This document shows positions 26,022-35,034 of a stretch of 64,000 nucleotides of DNA, piece after piece. A model generated the notes under the pieces. The model was given only the letters and a program-made list of their open reading frames with translations, did no database searches and had not been told where the DNA came from. The position numbers were made by a program, and so were the translations under genes. The number at the start of each line of letters is the position of its first letter. Within the stretch, counting starts at the first letter, position 1. The stretch comes from Martinezella calliandrae. GTDB lineage: Bacteria > Pseudomonadota > Alphaproteobacteria > Rhizobiales > Rhizobiaceae. The stretch covers positions 62,001 to 126,000 of the forward strand of contig NZ_JARFYN010000008.1 of the NCBI RefSeq assembly GCF_030272695.1, read 5' to 3'.

Positions 26022-29000
26022 TCAGCTCAAACGACCTGCCGCATGGGCCAGCATGGTGTAGACCTTGCCGGTGTCGGAGGTGAGGTAGGATTGCGTGACG
26101 CTACGATCGCGATCCGTGCGGGCCACGTCTGAAAGCAGCTTTTCGAAATCAGCGATATAGCGGTCGACGGCGGTGCGGAATTCTGGCTCGCGGTCGTATT
26201 TGCGCTTGATGTCGTCGAAGGTCTGCTGGCCCTTCAGCGTGTAGAGGCGGCGGGTGAAGACATCCCGTTCGCCGCGCTGATAACGCCGCCACAGATCAAC
26301 CGAAGCATCGTGATCGATGGCGCGGGCGATATCGACCGAAAGCGAGTTCAGCGATTCAACCACGTGGCGCGGATTGCGCGCCGCAGGCGCTGCTTCCGTT
26401 TGCTGGCGTGGTGCGGTCTGGCGAGCCGGTGGCAGGTCGGCAAGGTCGTCGCGCGATGCGCCGCGCAGGAGATCGCTGATCCACCCGCCGCCTGCAGCCG
26501 TTTCCTGGCGGGTAGGAGCGGGCGCCTCGGCCGGACGCGGCTGCGGGGCAACAGGACGCTCGGAGAGTGTGCCACGAAGGCCCAGGGCCTCGATCGGCGG
26601 CTGCTGCGGCTGCGGAGCCGGCGGTTGCGGCGCTGGCTGCTGTGGTGCCTGCTGAACGGGCGGCTGCGGTGCGGCTGGCTGGGGCCGGGGAGCTGCCGCG
26701 GCCGGTGCGGGTGCTGCCGGTGCGGGTGCTGCCGGACGGGGGCGCTGAGCCGGCTGTGCTTCGGCCAGCGCGCGGGCTGCCGGTTCGGAGATTTCCAGCT
26801 GCTGCGTCGAGCGGCCGACGATCTGGGAAATATCCTGCAGCGCCTTGATCTGCTCGGCGACGGCGCGACGCATGGCGGCCGCGCTTTCCTTGGCCTCTTC
26901 CGGCAGGTCGAAGGCGCCGCGCTTCAGTTCGCTGCGGGTCAGGTCGAGTTCCCGGCGGATGTCGCCTGCCGAGCGACGGATCTCATCGGTCGCACCGGAG
27001 AAGCGGCCCACAGCGTCGTCGACTACGACGCGCAAGGTCTCGCGCAACTGCTGGGCTGCGCCGTCCGATGTCTTGCTGGCTTCTGCCAGCATTTGCTCCA
27101 TGTCGTTGATCGAGGCGGAGAGGCCACCCCGGAGACGGTTCGTCAGTTCGCTCGAACGACGTTCCGCGTTGGCGAAAGTACCGTCGATCGTCTGGTTGGC
27201 TTCTTCGCCAGCCTTCTGAAGCGTTCCGCGCATGCTTTGCGCCGCCTGTTCGGCGCGGGCTTCCGCGTCGGCGAGCACACGGCCGATATCGGCGAAGGAG
27301 GATTGCACGCCCTGGCGCAGATTGCCGGTGACCTGGTTGGAGCGCTGTTCGGCACGGTCGAAGGCGCTTTCCACCATGCTGCCGAGCGCGCGCATGGTGT
27401 TTTCGATCTCTTCCGAGCGCTGCACCAGGCCAATGGACAGGTTCTGCAGCGCTGTCTCGCGCTCTTCCAACGTCGAGACGAGGTTCGATTGTGCAGCACC
27501 CAGAAGCTGGGAAGCCTGCGACAGAACCTTGGAATGCTCGTCGAAGCGGCCGATGATGCCGCCGACCTGCGACAGCGTCTTGCCTGAAATATCCGAGAGC
27601 TTGTCGACCTTGCCTTCGAGAAGCCGCGTCGAGGCAGAAACCATTTCGCCCGCTTTCGATGCGGAGTCGGCAAACCGGGCCGATGTCGCATTGAGGCGGC
27701 CATCGATCGTGGCGAATTCCTCGGCGGCGCTGCTCAGCATGCCTGCCATAGCGGAATTGTTTTCCGCCAACCGCTCGATGATGCCGTTGACACTGGCGAG
27801 CAAGTTGTTCTCCAGCGCGCTGACTGCATTGGCGGCATGTTCGGTGCGAGCCGAGATTGCTGCCAACGTGTCATTGGTGCGCGATGCGATGGCGTTGATC
27901 AGTGCGGCGTTTTCAGCGCGCAAGCGATCACTGCTTTCCTGAGCAGCGGCCGAGATCAGCGCCGCAGCCTCCTGACCGGTTGCCGCGTAGCGGTCGACGA
28001 TCGGGCGAGCCTTCTCGTCGATCAGGCGCGACAGCTCGCTGGAGCGGCCGGCGAGCATGGAGTTCAGCTCGCGTGTACGCTCATCGAGCGAAGAGCGGAT
28101 CGATGTGCCACGGGCTTCCAGAGCCTTGTCGACGTCTGCCAGTGTCGCGTTGATCTCGCGAGCTCGATCTTCCAGGCTGGTACGGATCGCGTTGCCGCGT
28201 TGATCGAGCGCGCGCTCGACCTCAGCCATCGTCGAAGCAATCTGCTCGCTGCCGCCGGCGAGCGTATTGCGAATGGCGGCGCCACGGGCTTCCAGGGATT
28301 GCTCGGCGGAGGACAGCACCTGCGAGATCGCGTTGACCTGATTGCCGACAAGTCCCTCGGCCTCGGCGACCTTGTTGACGATCGCGTTGCCGGCTTCCGA
28401 GAAAGTCTGGGCGACGGCGGCCGCCTGGCTTGCCAGACGATTATGCGTTTCGGAGACGCGCGTGACGATCTCTTCAGAACGCTCGTTCATGGCGCGGGTG
28501 AAGGCATCGCTGCGGTTGCCAAGGTCGTCGGCGAACTGCTGGCCGGTGCGGGCAAGCAGATCGGCCGTGCGCGTCGCCTCGCTATCCATGCCTTGCGCGG
28601 CATCGGCAACGGCGGTGCGCAGTGTCGTGGCGAGATTGGTGGCCTTGCCCTCGATAGTGCGATTGACGGCTTCGAGGCCGACATTCAGGGCTCGGTCCAT
28701 GGTCGACAGGCGCTCTTCGATGTGGGCGCTGCCACTTTCCAGTGCCCTGCTCAGATTGGCCGTGCGGCTGTCGATCGCCTCGGCCATGGTTGCCAGACGA
28801 TTGTCGAGGGCTGCGGCGATGCGGGCTGCAGCGGCGTCTCCGCTGCGGTCGATCTGGGTGATGCCGCTTGAAAGTGTGTCCGACAGCCGGTTGCCGGCGG
28901 CATCCACCTGCGCGGCAACTCCGCCGACGCCATCATGGATACGGTTCTCAAGGGCCGATAGGCTGGCCTCGACGCGCGAGCCGGTCTCGGCAAAGCGGCT

Positions 29001-32000
29001 GGTCATGCCATCGATCGACTGATTGAGATTGCTCGAGAACGTCTCGGCAGAGCGTGTGATGTCGCCGGCTGCCTGCTGAATGCGACCGGCAATATCCCCG
29101 GCGCCGCCGTGCAGGCGTTCTTCCAGAGATCTTGCGCTGGCATCGATGGTCTGGCGCAGTGAGGCTTCGCGATCTTCGAGCGACATTTCCAGCATGCTGG
29201 CGCTGGTGGCGATCGACGTACCGATCGCAGTCGCCTGCTCCGTCAACGTATTGTCGAGCTGCGCATGCGCATCGCGCAGCGTCAGGCTGATGGCGTTGCT
29301 GCGATCCTCGAGAGTGCTTCGCATGCGCTCGTAGGCAGACGCAAGGCTCTCATCCATCTCAGACAGGCCGGCGCCCAGGGCATTTTCAAGCTGGCGGGTG
29401 GTGGCGCTGAGTGCGGTTTCGACACGTTCGGCCGAACCCCCAATGAGGTTTTCGATCCGGGCGCTGGCGCTGCCGAGCAGACCGGAGAGCGCGTCGGTAT
29501 GGGTACCGAGCGAGCGGTCGAGGCGATCCTGATTTTCGGTATAGGCGGCGCGAATGGCGTCGGCCTTGTCGCCAAAAGCGCCGGCGACACGGGATTCCGC
29601 GCCGGCCACGCTGTCGAGCAGGGCATTGGCGCGGGATTCCAGGGCACTTTCGAAGCGGTTCTGATTTTCGGCAAGCGTGATGGCGAACGCCATGCTCTTG
29701 TCATCGAGCGTGTCGGTCAGCGCCGCATGGCCGCTGTTGACGGCATGGGCGATCGCCTCGGCGCTATTTGCTAAGGTTTCCTCGATCCGGGCCTGGTTAT
29801 CCGACAGCGCGATCGCAAGCGCCAGCGTCTTGTCGTCGAGGCTGTTGACGATCTTGTCATGCGTGCCGGCGACCGTATTGGAGAGTGCGTCCAAACGGCT
29901 CGACAGCGAATCCTCGAGCCGGGATTGTGTGGCGGAAAGCGACATAGCGAGCGCCATCGCCTTTTCGTCCAGCGCGTCGGCGAGAGCCGTATGGCTGCCC
30001 GTGAAAGCGTTGGTGATCGCCTCAGCGCGATTGGAAAGCGTTTCCTCAAGGCGCGACTGGCCACTGCTAAAGGCCTCGGCGAGCGCCCTGGTCTTGCCGT
30101 CCAACGTATCGGAAACGCGATCGGCATGACCGGAGAGAGTATCCTCCAGATGTGCCTGACCGGCCGAAAGCGCGACGGCAAGCGCCATCGTCTTGTCGTC
30201 GAGTGTTTCGGCCAATTTGCTGTGGGTATCGGCAATGGCGTTTGTCAGGCCTTCGACACGACCGGATAGGGTATCTTCCAGGCGTGCCTGGCTTGCCGAG
30301 AGCGCGACGGCGAGTGCCATCGTCTTGTCGTCGAGTGTTTCGGCCAATTTGGTATGGGTATCGGCGATCGCATTGGTCAGGCCTTCGACACGGCCGGAGA
30401 GAGTATCCTCCAGATGTGCCTGGCTCGCCGAGAGCGCGACGGCAAGCGCCATCGTCTTGTCGTCGAGTGTTTCGGCCAATTTGGTATGGGTATCGGCGAT
30501 CGCATTGGTCAGGCCTTCGACGCGGCCGGAGAGCGTCTCTTCCAGGCGGGACTGGCTGCTGGTGAGCGCTGCTGAAAGCGCCTTCGTCTTGTCGTCCAGG
30601 GTGCTTGCCAGTGCGTTGTGCGTATCGGCGATGGCGCCCGTGAAGCCCTCGACGCGGCCGGACAAAGTATCTTCCAGACGTGCCTGGCTATCGGAAAGAG
30701 CAATGGCCAGCGCCATCGTCTTGTCGTCAAGCGTGTCGGCGAGCTTGTTATGCGTGTCAGCGAGTGCGCTGGTCAGGCTCTCAGCCCGGCCGCTCAAAGT
30801 ATCTTCGATGCGCGCCTGGCCGTCCGATAGCGCGATGGCGAGCGCCATGACCTTGTCGTCCAAGGTATCGGCCAGCTTGCTGTGTGTTTCGGCGACATTG
30901 CTGGCAATTGCGTCGGCGCGGCTTGCCAGTGTGTTCTCGAGGCGAAGCTGGTTTTCGGCAAGCGAAATCGCCAGCATCGAGGTGCGCTCGTCAAGGGCAG
31001 CGGTCAGATGTTCATGGCTGCCGGTGACGGCATTGATGATACCTTCCGAGCGCTCGGCCAGCGTCTGCTCGAAGCGCGACTGGTTGTCGGAAAGCGCGCC
31101 GAACAGCGCGCTGCTGCGCTCGGCCATAACCGTATCGATGCGTTCATGCGCCGAACCCAGCGCCTGGGTGATCTCGCCGGTGCGGGCCGAAAGCGTGTTG
31201 TTGATCTCGCTGGCGCGGCCGAGGAAAGTGTTGGTCAGCTCGCTCGTGCCCTTGTTCAGCGCCGAGGAGATGTCGGAGGTTGCCGTCTGCAGGGCCTTGG
31301 TGAACTCGCTGGAATGCTCGGCAAGCGTATTGGAGAGCTCGCCGGAGCGGCCGGCAAAAGCCGAGGTCAGCTCTTGCGTGCCGCTCTGCAAGGCGGCGGA
31401 GACGTCGCGCGCTACACCTTGGACTGCGGACGTGAAGTTGCCGGCATGCGAGGCAAGGGTGGTGTGCAGTTCGCTGGCGCCGGACGTCAGGGCTGAGGTA
31501 ATCCCGCTCCTTGCCCCCTCGAGCGCAGCAGCGATTTCGTCGGCCTTGGAGCCGATCGCGCTTTCCAATACTTCCTGGCTGGTGGCAAGTGTCGTCGCCA
31601 AGGCAAAAGACTGGTCGGTCAGCGAAGAGCCAATGCGCTCGATGCTGGAGTTCAGGATGCCGTCAATGGCATCCGAGCCGCCACTTAGCGTTTCGTTGAT
31701 CCGAGTGAGGCTTTCCGACAGTTTGCTGTCCAGCGAACCGGCGCGCTTGTCGAAGGCCGAGGTGAATTCCGAGACCCGCTCGTCGAAGGCAGTCGAAATC
31801 TGCGCCACAGTCGACTGCATGCGCTCCTCGAAGAAGCCCGAGCGCAGGTCGATATCCATGATGGTGTCATCGGCGGTCGACTGCAGGCTCTGGCGGAAGC
31901 TCGCGCCTTTTTCATCAAGGGCACTGTTAAGCTTGGAGAGCACATCATCGAGCGTACTTGCGATCGAGCGTTCGCTGCCGGTGAGGCTTTCGCTGATTTC

Positions 32001-33242
32001 GCGGGTGCGGGCGACCAGCGTCTCATTCAATTGACGAGCGCGATCATTGAGTGCCGTGTTCAGCTTCTCGGTGTTGGCATCCAGCGTGGAGGCACGGGTT
32101 TCGAACTGGCTCAACAGCTCATTACCGCGCTCCGCCAGCGTCGAGGATAGACTTTCAAGACGCGTGTCGAATTCCTGGCTCAGCGCGACGCCGGAAGCAT
32201 TGACGTTCTGCAGCAGGCTGTCTGTCTTGGCCGCGAGTAGGGTGCCGAGCGCCTCCAAGGCAGAATCGGACTTCTCCATCAGTGTAGCGGCGCGCGTATC
32301 GATCATCGAGGCGAAGGCCTCACCCGAGGTCGACAGGCGCACGGCAATTTCTTCGGTCGCAAGAGACAGATCTTCCTTGATCTGGTCATGCACGCCGACG
32401 ATCGACGAGCGGATGCGTTCGGCGTGATTGACGATCGCGTCGCGCTCGGAGCCGAGTTCATGCACAAGGCCGCGCACGCGAAGCTCGTTGTCGGCATAAC
32501 TGCGCTCTAGCGCGTTGACTTCGGTATGAACCAGCGTCTCGAGCTCGGTGGCGCGGGCGATCGTCCGCTCGATGCCTTCGTTCATGGCCGAAACTTCGCG
32601 GCGCACGGCCTGGCCGACCGTCATGATGCGCTCGGAGGCGACCGTTTCCGGCTCGGCGAGGCGCAGTGCCACTTCCGCCATCGAGCGGGCGGCGTTGCGC
32701 ATATCCTGGGCGCGCGAAATCATCACACCGAAAGCATAAAACAGCAGGACGGGAACGATGATGCCGATGATGCAGGCGATCACGCCGGGAAGTGCGGCGA
32801 GATCGGCAACTGAGCGTATGTTCCAGAGCTGCGGCCCGTAAAGCAAGAAGGCGAGACCGATGCCGCCGACGATCCAGAACAGCGAGAAGATCGTCGCGTT
32901 GCGCACGGCGTGGCTTTGAGAGGCGCCATCGAGCGATTTCAGGATGCTTGCCGGGCTGACCCGGTTGCCATCGTTGGCTGGAGCGAAGATGGGGCTCTTC
33001 GGCACTTCGGTCGGTCGGGCGGCAGCGGTGGCGCTGCGCGCTGCGGCCGCCTTGCGTGCCGCGTCATCCTGGCTCTGTTTTGCAGGCGGAGTCGATGGTT
33101 CAGACACTCTTGTCTCCGGGGCGTCAGGCGTCGAACCGCTGCGAGGCTCCAAGTTCTCGTCACTGAAATCGATCTGCAAAGCCTCGTCCAGTGCCTGAAA
33201 GGCCTTGTCCTCGATCGACTCGATGTACTTTTTGTTCGCCAT
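26022..33242 (-). CDS. Giant membrane-anchored hendecad-repeat protein (apolipoprotein/kinesin-like annotation type)
   Basis: A 2406-residue protein of unknown function. Residues 1-115 are acidic and polar. Two transmembrane helices follow (about 116-136 FSLFWIVGGIGLAFLLYG and 153-173 GVIACIIGIIVPVLLFYAFG). Then come some 1,950 residues of uninterrupted helix built of 11-residue repeats, with Leu/Ile at position 1 and usually Leu at 8. A Pro/Ala/Gln-rich linker (about 2160-2220) precedes a conserved C-terminal domain (about 2275-2406, NPRHVVESLNSLSVDIARAI ... TFDDIKRKYDREPEF). Databases often label rhizobial homologues kinesin or apolipoprotein A1/A4/E because of the repeats; that does not imply motor function. 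The start at 33242 is the conserved MANKKYIES, after AGGCG. It faces the Hpt gene divergently. Confidence 0.85.
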   Translation of the reverse strand: MANKKYIESIEDKAFQALDEALQIDFSDENLEPRSGSTPDAPETRVSEPSTPPAKQSQDDAARKAAAARSATAAARPTEVPKSPIFAPANDGNRVSPASILKSLDGASQSHAVRNATIFSLFWIVGGIGLAFLLYGPQLWNIRSVADLAALPGVIACIIGIIVPVLLFYAFGVMISRAQDMRNAARSMAEVALRLAEPETVASERIMTVGQAVRREVSAMNEGIERTIARATELETLVHTEVNALERSYADNELRVRGLVHELGSERDAIVNHAERIRSSIVGVHDQIKEDLSLATEEIAVRLSTSGEAFASMIDTRAATLMEKSDSALEALGTLLAAKTDSLLQNVNASGVALSQEFDTRLESLSSTLAERGNELLSQFETRASTLDANTEKLNTALNDRARQLNETLVARTREISESLTGSERSIASTLDDVLSKLNSALDEKGASFRQSLQSTADDTIMDIDLRSGFFEERMQSTVAQISTAFDERVSEFTSAFDKRAGSLDSKLSESLTRINETLSGGSDAIDGILNSSIERIGSSLTDQSFALATTLATSQEVLESAIGSKADEIAAALEGARSGITSALTSGASELHTTLASHAGNFTSAVQGVARDVSAALQSGTQELTSAFAGRSGELSNTLAEHSSEFTKALQTATSDISSALNKGTSELTNTFLGRASEINNTLSARTGEITQALGSAHERIDTVMAERSSALFGALSDNQSRFEQTLAERSEGIINAVTGSHEHLTAALDERTSMLAISLAENQLRLENTLASRADAIASNVAETHSKLADTLDDKVMALAIALSDGQARIEDTLSGRAESLTSALADTHNKLADTLDDKTMALAIALSDSQARLEDTLSGRVEGFTGAIADTHNALASTLDDKTKALSAALTSSQSRLEETLSGRVEGLTNAIADTHTKLAETLDDKTMALAVALSASQAHLEDTLSGRVEGLTNAIADTHTKLAETLDDKTMALAVALSASQARLEDTLSGRVEGLTNAIADTHSKLAETLDDKTMALAVALSAGQAHLEDTLSGHADRVSDTLDGKTRALAEAFSSGQSRLEETLSNRAEAITNAFTGSHTALADALDEKAMALAMSLSATQSRLEDSLSSRLDALSNTVAGTHDKIVNSLDDKTLALAIALSDNQARIEETLANSAEAIAHAVNSGHAALTDTLDDKSMAFAITLAENQNRFESALESRANALLDSVAGAESRVAGAFGDKADAIRAAYTENQDRLDRSLGTHTDALSGLLGSASARIENLIGGSAERVETALSATTRQLENALGAGLSEMDESLASAYERMRSTLEDRSNAISLTLRDAHAQLDNTLTEQATAIGTSIATSASMLEMSLEDREASLRQTIDASARSLEERLHGGAGDIAGRIQQAAGDITRSAETFSSNLNQSIDGMTSRFAETGSRVEASLSALENRIHDGVGGVAAQVDAAGNRLSDTLSSGITQIDRSGDAAAARIAAALDNRLATMAEAIDSRTANLSRALESGSAHIEERLSTMDRALNVGLEAVNRTIEGKATNLATTLRTAVADAAQGMDSEATRTADLLARTGQQFADDLGNRSDAFTRAMNERSEEIVTRVSETHNRLASQAAAVAQTFSEAGNAIVNKVAEAEGLVGNQVNAISQVLSSAEQSLEARGAAIRNTLAGGSEQIASTMAEVERALDQRGNAIRTSLEDRAREINATLADVDKALEARGTSIRSSLDERTRELNSMLAGRSSELSRLIDEKARPIVDRYAATGQEAAALISAAAQESSDRLRAENAALINAIASRTNDTLAAISARTEHAANAVSALENNLLASVNGIIERLAENNSAMAGMLSSAAEEFATIDGRLNATSARFADSASKAGEMVSASTRLLEGKVDKLSDISGKTLSQVGGIIGRFDEHSKVLSQASQLLGAAQSNLVSTLEERETALQNLSIGLVQRSEEIENTMRALGSMVESAFDRAEQRSNQVTGNLRQGVQSSFADIGRVLADAEARAEQAAQSMRGTLQKAGEEANQTIDGTFANAERRSSELTNRLRGGLSASINDMEQMLAEASKTSDGAAQQLRETLRVVVDDAVGRFSGATDEIRRSAGDIRRELDLTRSELKRGAFDLPEEAKESAAAMRRAVAEQIKALQDISQIVGRSTQQLEISEPAARALAEAQPAQRPRPAAPAPAAPAPAAAAPRPQPAAPQPPVQQAPQQPAPQPPAPQPQQPPIEALGLRGTLSERPVAPQPRPAEAPAPTRQETAAGGGWISDLLRGASRDDLADLPPARQTAPRQQTEAAPAARNPRHVVESLNSLSVDIARAIDHDASVDLWRRYQRGERDVFTRRLYTLKGQQTFDDIKRKYDREPEFRTAVDRYIADFEKLLSDVARTDRDRSVTQSYLTSDTGKVYTMLAHAAGRLS
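29696..31125 (-). repeat. 132-bp tandem repeat array inside the giant gene
   Basis: A landmark equivalent to TCTTGTCGTC recurs at 29696, 29828, 29960, 30092, 30191, 30323, 30455, 30587, 30719, 30851, 30983 and 31115. All spacings are 132 bases (44 codons, four hendecads) except one of 99 (33 codons, three hendecads). The three units around 30191-30560 are nearly identical in DNA, which points to recent duplication or gene conversion. One unit reads LSGRVEGLTNA, IADTHTKLAET, LDDKTMALAVA, LSASQARLEDT. Confidence 0.9.
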
Positions 33243-33602
33243 ACGGTTACGCCTCGTTACTACTCGTTCGGGCCTGCCGTGTCTTTTCCGGAAATCCGCC
33301 AACGTCCAGAAAAGACGAACCCTGCCTCCCGTGGGGTTACCCGCCCCTGACTGATGTCGGAGATGGATTTCCCGTTACATTTCAGAGTGGATAACCGCTT
33401 TTTCAAACGGATGGTATTAAAACATTACCACTATCCACCTCTTGGGCAAAGGCATAGGCCATGAACCCAATTTATCAGTACCGTAGTGACACATTCCCCC
33501 AAGCGTGACAATTAATTCCACGGCCGGCTCCGTGTCGTATTAAGCCATTGTTAACACTTTTCGTGGCCGCAACCTGCTGAAAACCTAATAATTTAGCCAT
33601 GT

Positions 33603-33620
33603 TTAACGCCCGTTAACCAT
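33603..33620 (+). promoter_or_regulatory. CtrA-like site between the giant gene and hpt
   Basis: TTAA-CGCCCG-TTAACCAT at 33603-33620 has two TTAA halves with a 6-base spacer (classical CtrA boxes have 7) and the full rhizobial half-site TTAACCAT at 33613. It is 115 bases upstream of the Hpt start. The 492-base divergent region 33243-33734 holds no gene; it also has a GTTAAC at 33548-33553 and several AT-rich promoter-like stretches. Confidence 0.45.
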
Positions 33621-33734
33621 GTCGTGAGATTTACGCCGCCAATGTGCCAAAATTTAACTCGATAGCCATCGGCAAGCCGCAAGCATGCGGCAGATCCCAG
33701 TGAACCCTATAAAATAAGACGGGAGAGTTGGCAC

Positions 33735-34103
33735 ATGGCAGCATTAAATATCGCGTTCGAAGCGCCGGACAATTCGCGCGGCGCGGCGCCATCGCGGGAG
33801 CGGGCAATCGACCTCGTTCATCTCGCGAAGCAGACGATGGGCGACAAGGCCCTGGAAGTGGAAGTGCTTCAGATGTTTGCCCGCCAGGCGCGGTCCTGCC
33901 TGCAGGAAATCGGCAGCGGCGATCCAAAGCGCGCCGTGGCCGCTTCGCACCGGCTGAAGGGTGCAGCAGCTGCCGTCGGCGCATTCAAAGTGGCCGATGC
34001 CGCCAATGCGCTCGAAAGCGATGTCGGCGACCCTGCTCGCATGGCGGTGGTGACGAGCTGCGTCATCGAGGCCGAGAATTTCATTCTGAAGCTGTCGCGT
34101 TGA
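33735..34103 (+). CDS. Hpt (histidine phosphotransfer) domain protein
   Basis: A 122-residue single-domain protein. The phosphorylatable His is residue 72 in the motif AASHRLKGAAAAVGA, followed by VADAANALE, which fits the Hpt four-helix bundle. Such proteins relay phosphate between hybrid kinases and response regulators. It is not ChpT-like: it has one short Hpt domain and no ATPase-like part. Divergent from the giant repeat protein gene, with CtrA-type DNA between them; CckA is encoded 10 kb away. GGGAGAG precedes the ATG. Confidence 0.83.
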   Translation: MAALNIAFEAPDNSRGAAPSRERAIDLVHLAKQTMGDKALEVEVLQMFARQARSCLQEIGSGDPKRAVAASHRLKGAAAAVGAFKVADAANALESDVGDPARMAVVTSCVIEAENFILKLSR

Positions 34104-34140
34104 GCTGACGCTGACCAAGATTATCCATGTCTTCCATAGC

Positions 34141-34175
34141 GCCACCAAATGGTTTGAGCCATTTCGGTGGCGCAA
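34141..34175 (+). terminator. Stem-loop after hpt
   Basis: GCGCCACCAAATGG (34141-34154) pairs with 34161-34175 with one bulged base. The following AATTGTTG is a poor T-run, so termination is uncertain; it could stabilise the short mRNA. Confidence 0.5.
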
Positions 34176-34254
34176 TTGTTGACTGCCCTCTGGAATTGTT
34201 GGAAGAAAAATTCCGGATGTAGCCCTTCACTCTCGAATACCGGAATTCAATCAC

Positions 34255-34575
34255 ATGACCAAAGTCACCATCGTCGCTTTCGACGGTACCCGTTTTGACC
34301 TTGATGCCGACGATGGCTCCACCGTCATGGAAAATGCCGTGCGCAATTCCGTGCCTGGCATCGAGGCCGAATGCGGCGGCGCCTGTGCTTGCGCCACCTG
34401 TCACGTCTATGTCGATGAAGAATGGGCCGACAAGGTCGGCGGCCCGGAGCCGATGGAAGAGGACATGCTGGATTTCGCTTTCGACGTCCGCCCGACTTCG
34501 CGCCTGTCCTGTCAGATCAAGGTGACCAAGGCGCTTGACGGCCTCGTCGTGCATGTTCCGGAGCGTCAGGCCTGA
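34255..34575 (+). CDS. 2Fe-2S ferredoxin, adrenodoxin type
   Basis: A 106-residue electron carrier. The four cluster ligands are seen as C-x5-C-x2-C ([11 protein letters not shown], first Cys near residue 40) and a last Cys in RLSCQIKV. The acidic helix [14 protein letters not shown] is the usual docking surface for a reductase or P450. At 106 residues it matches the adrenodoxin/putidaredoxin group (rhizobial FdxB-like) rather than the Isc ferredoxin alone; no isc genes are nearby. It is probably monocistronic. Confidence 0.92.
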   Translation: MTKVTIVAFDGTRFDLDADDGSTVMENAVRNSVPGIEAECGGACACATCHVYVDEEWADKVGGPEPMEEDMLDFAFDVRPTSRLSCQIKVTKALDGLVVHVPERQA

Positions 34576-34649
34576 GGTCTGCCGCTCGATTTATGCGACC
34601 TGCTGTCGGACAGTTCAAAGAATCCGTGCCGCTTTCGGGATGCGCGGAC

Positions 34650-34753
34650 AAAAAAGAAGCCTCGCTCAGCTTGTCGCAGCGAGCGAGGCAAGGCGGGCGC
34701 ATCACCAACAGGCAAGGGAGGAAACACCTGTGGCTTCAGGACGCGCCAGGAGA
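34650..34753 (-). ncRNA. Candidate trans-acting small RNA with a CCUCCC loop and its own terminator
   Basis: On the minus strand a TATATT -10 box (34765-34760) predicts a start near 34753. Next comes a hairpin ACAGG / CCTGT (34731-34727 / 34712-34708) whose loop contains TTTCCTCCCTTG, an anti-Shine-Dalgarno motif. Then GCCTCGCTC / GAGCGAGGC (34689-34681 / 34667-34659) is followed by TTCTTTTTT, a strong intrinsic terminator that serves no annotated gene. The size of about 100 nt and the loop resemble rhizobial alpha-r family small RNAs. The rest of 34576-35034 has only a 7-bp hairpin (34840-34858) and no gene. Confidence 0.6.
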
Positions 34754-35034
34754 ACACTGAATATACGCGTCAAACACTAAACTCTAAGCGCGGTGGAACG
34801 AATGAACCGCCGGCGCATGAACTCTGATAGATCTTTGCGGGAAACCCCTCAGGTTTCCGGTTCACAATCTGCAAGAACTGATCCACGCCCTTTAAGATAG
34901 GAAAAACCTATTTCAGATTCTCGTAAAGTTCAAAAGGTAGAAGTAGTGGACGATTCACAGGTATAGTGACAGTTTTCCCACAGGTTGCTGCGACCGGCAC
35001 GTAATTTTGGCAAAAAAGAGGCCAAAATTGGCAT

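Noticed and set aside
29696..31125. Regular direct repeats considered as a CRISPR array
   Set aside because: Units are 132 bases, in frame, coding, and without unique spacers; no cas genes are present.
30193..32034. A 613-codon plus-strand open frame, and another at 26310-27587, opposite the giant gene
   Set aside because: They are created by the repetitive codon pattern of the minus-strand hendecad gene; the translations are Ser/Arg-rich, mirror its periodicity, and lack a ribosome site or family resemblance.
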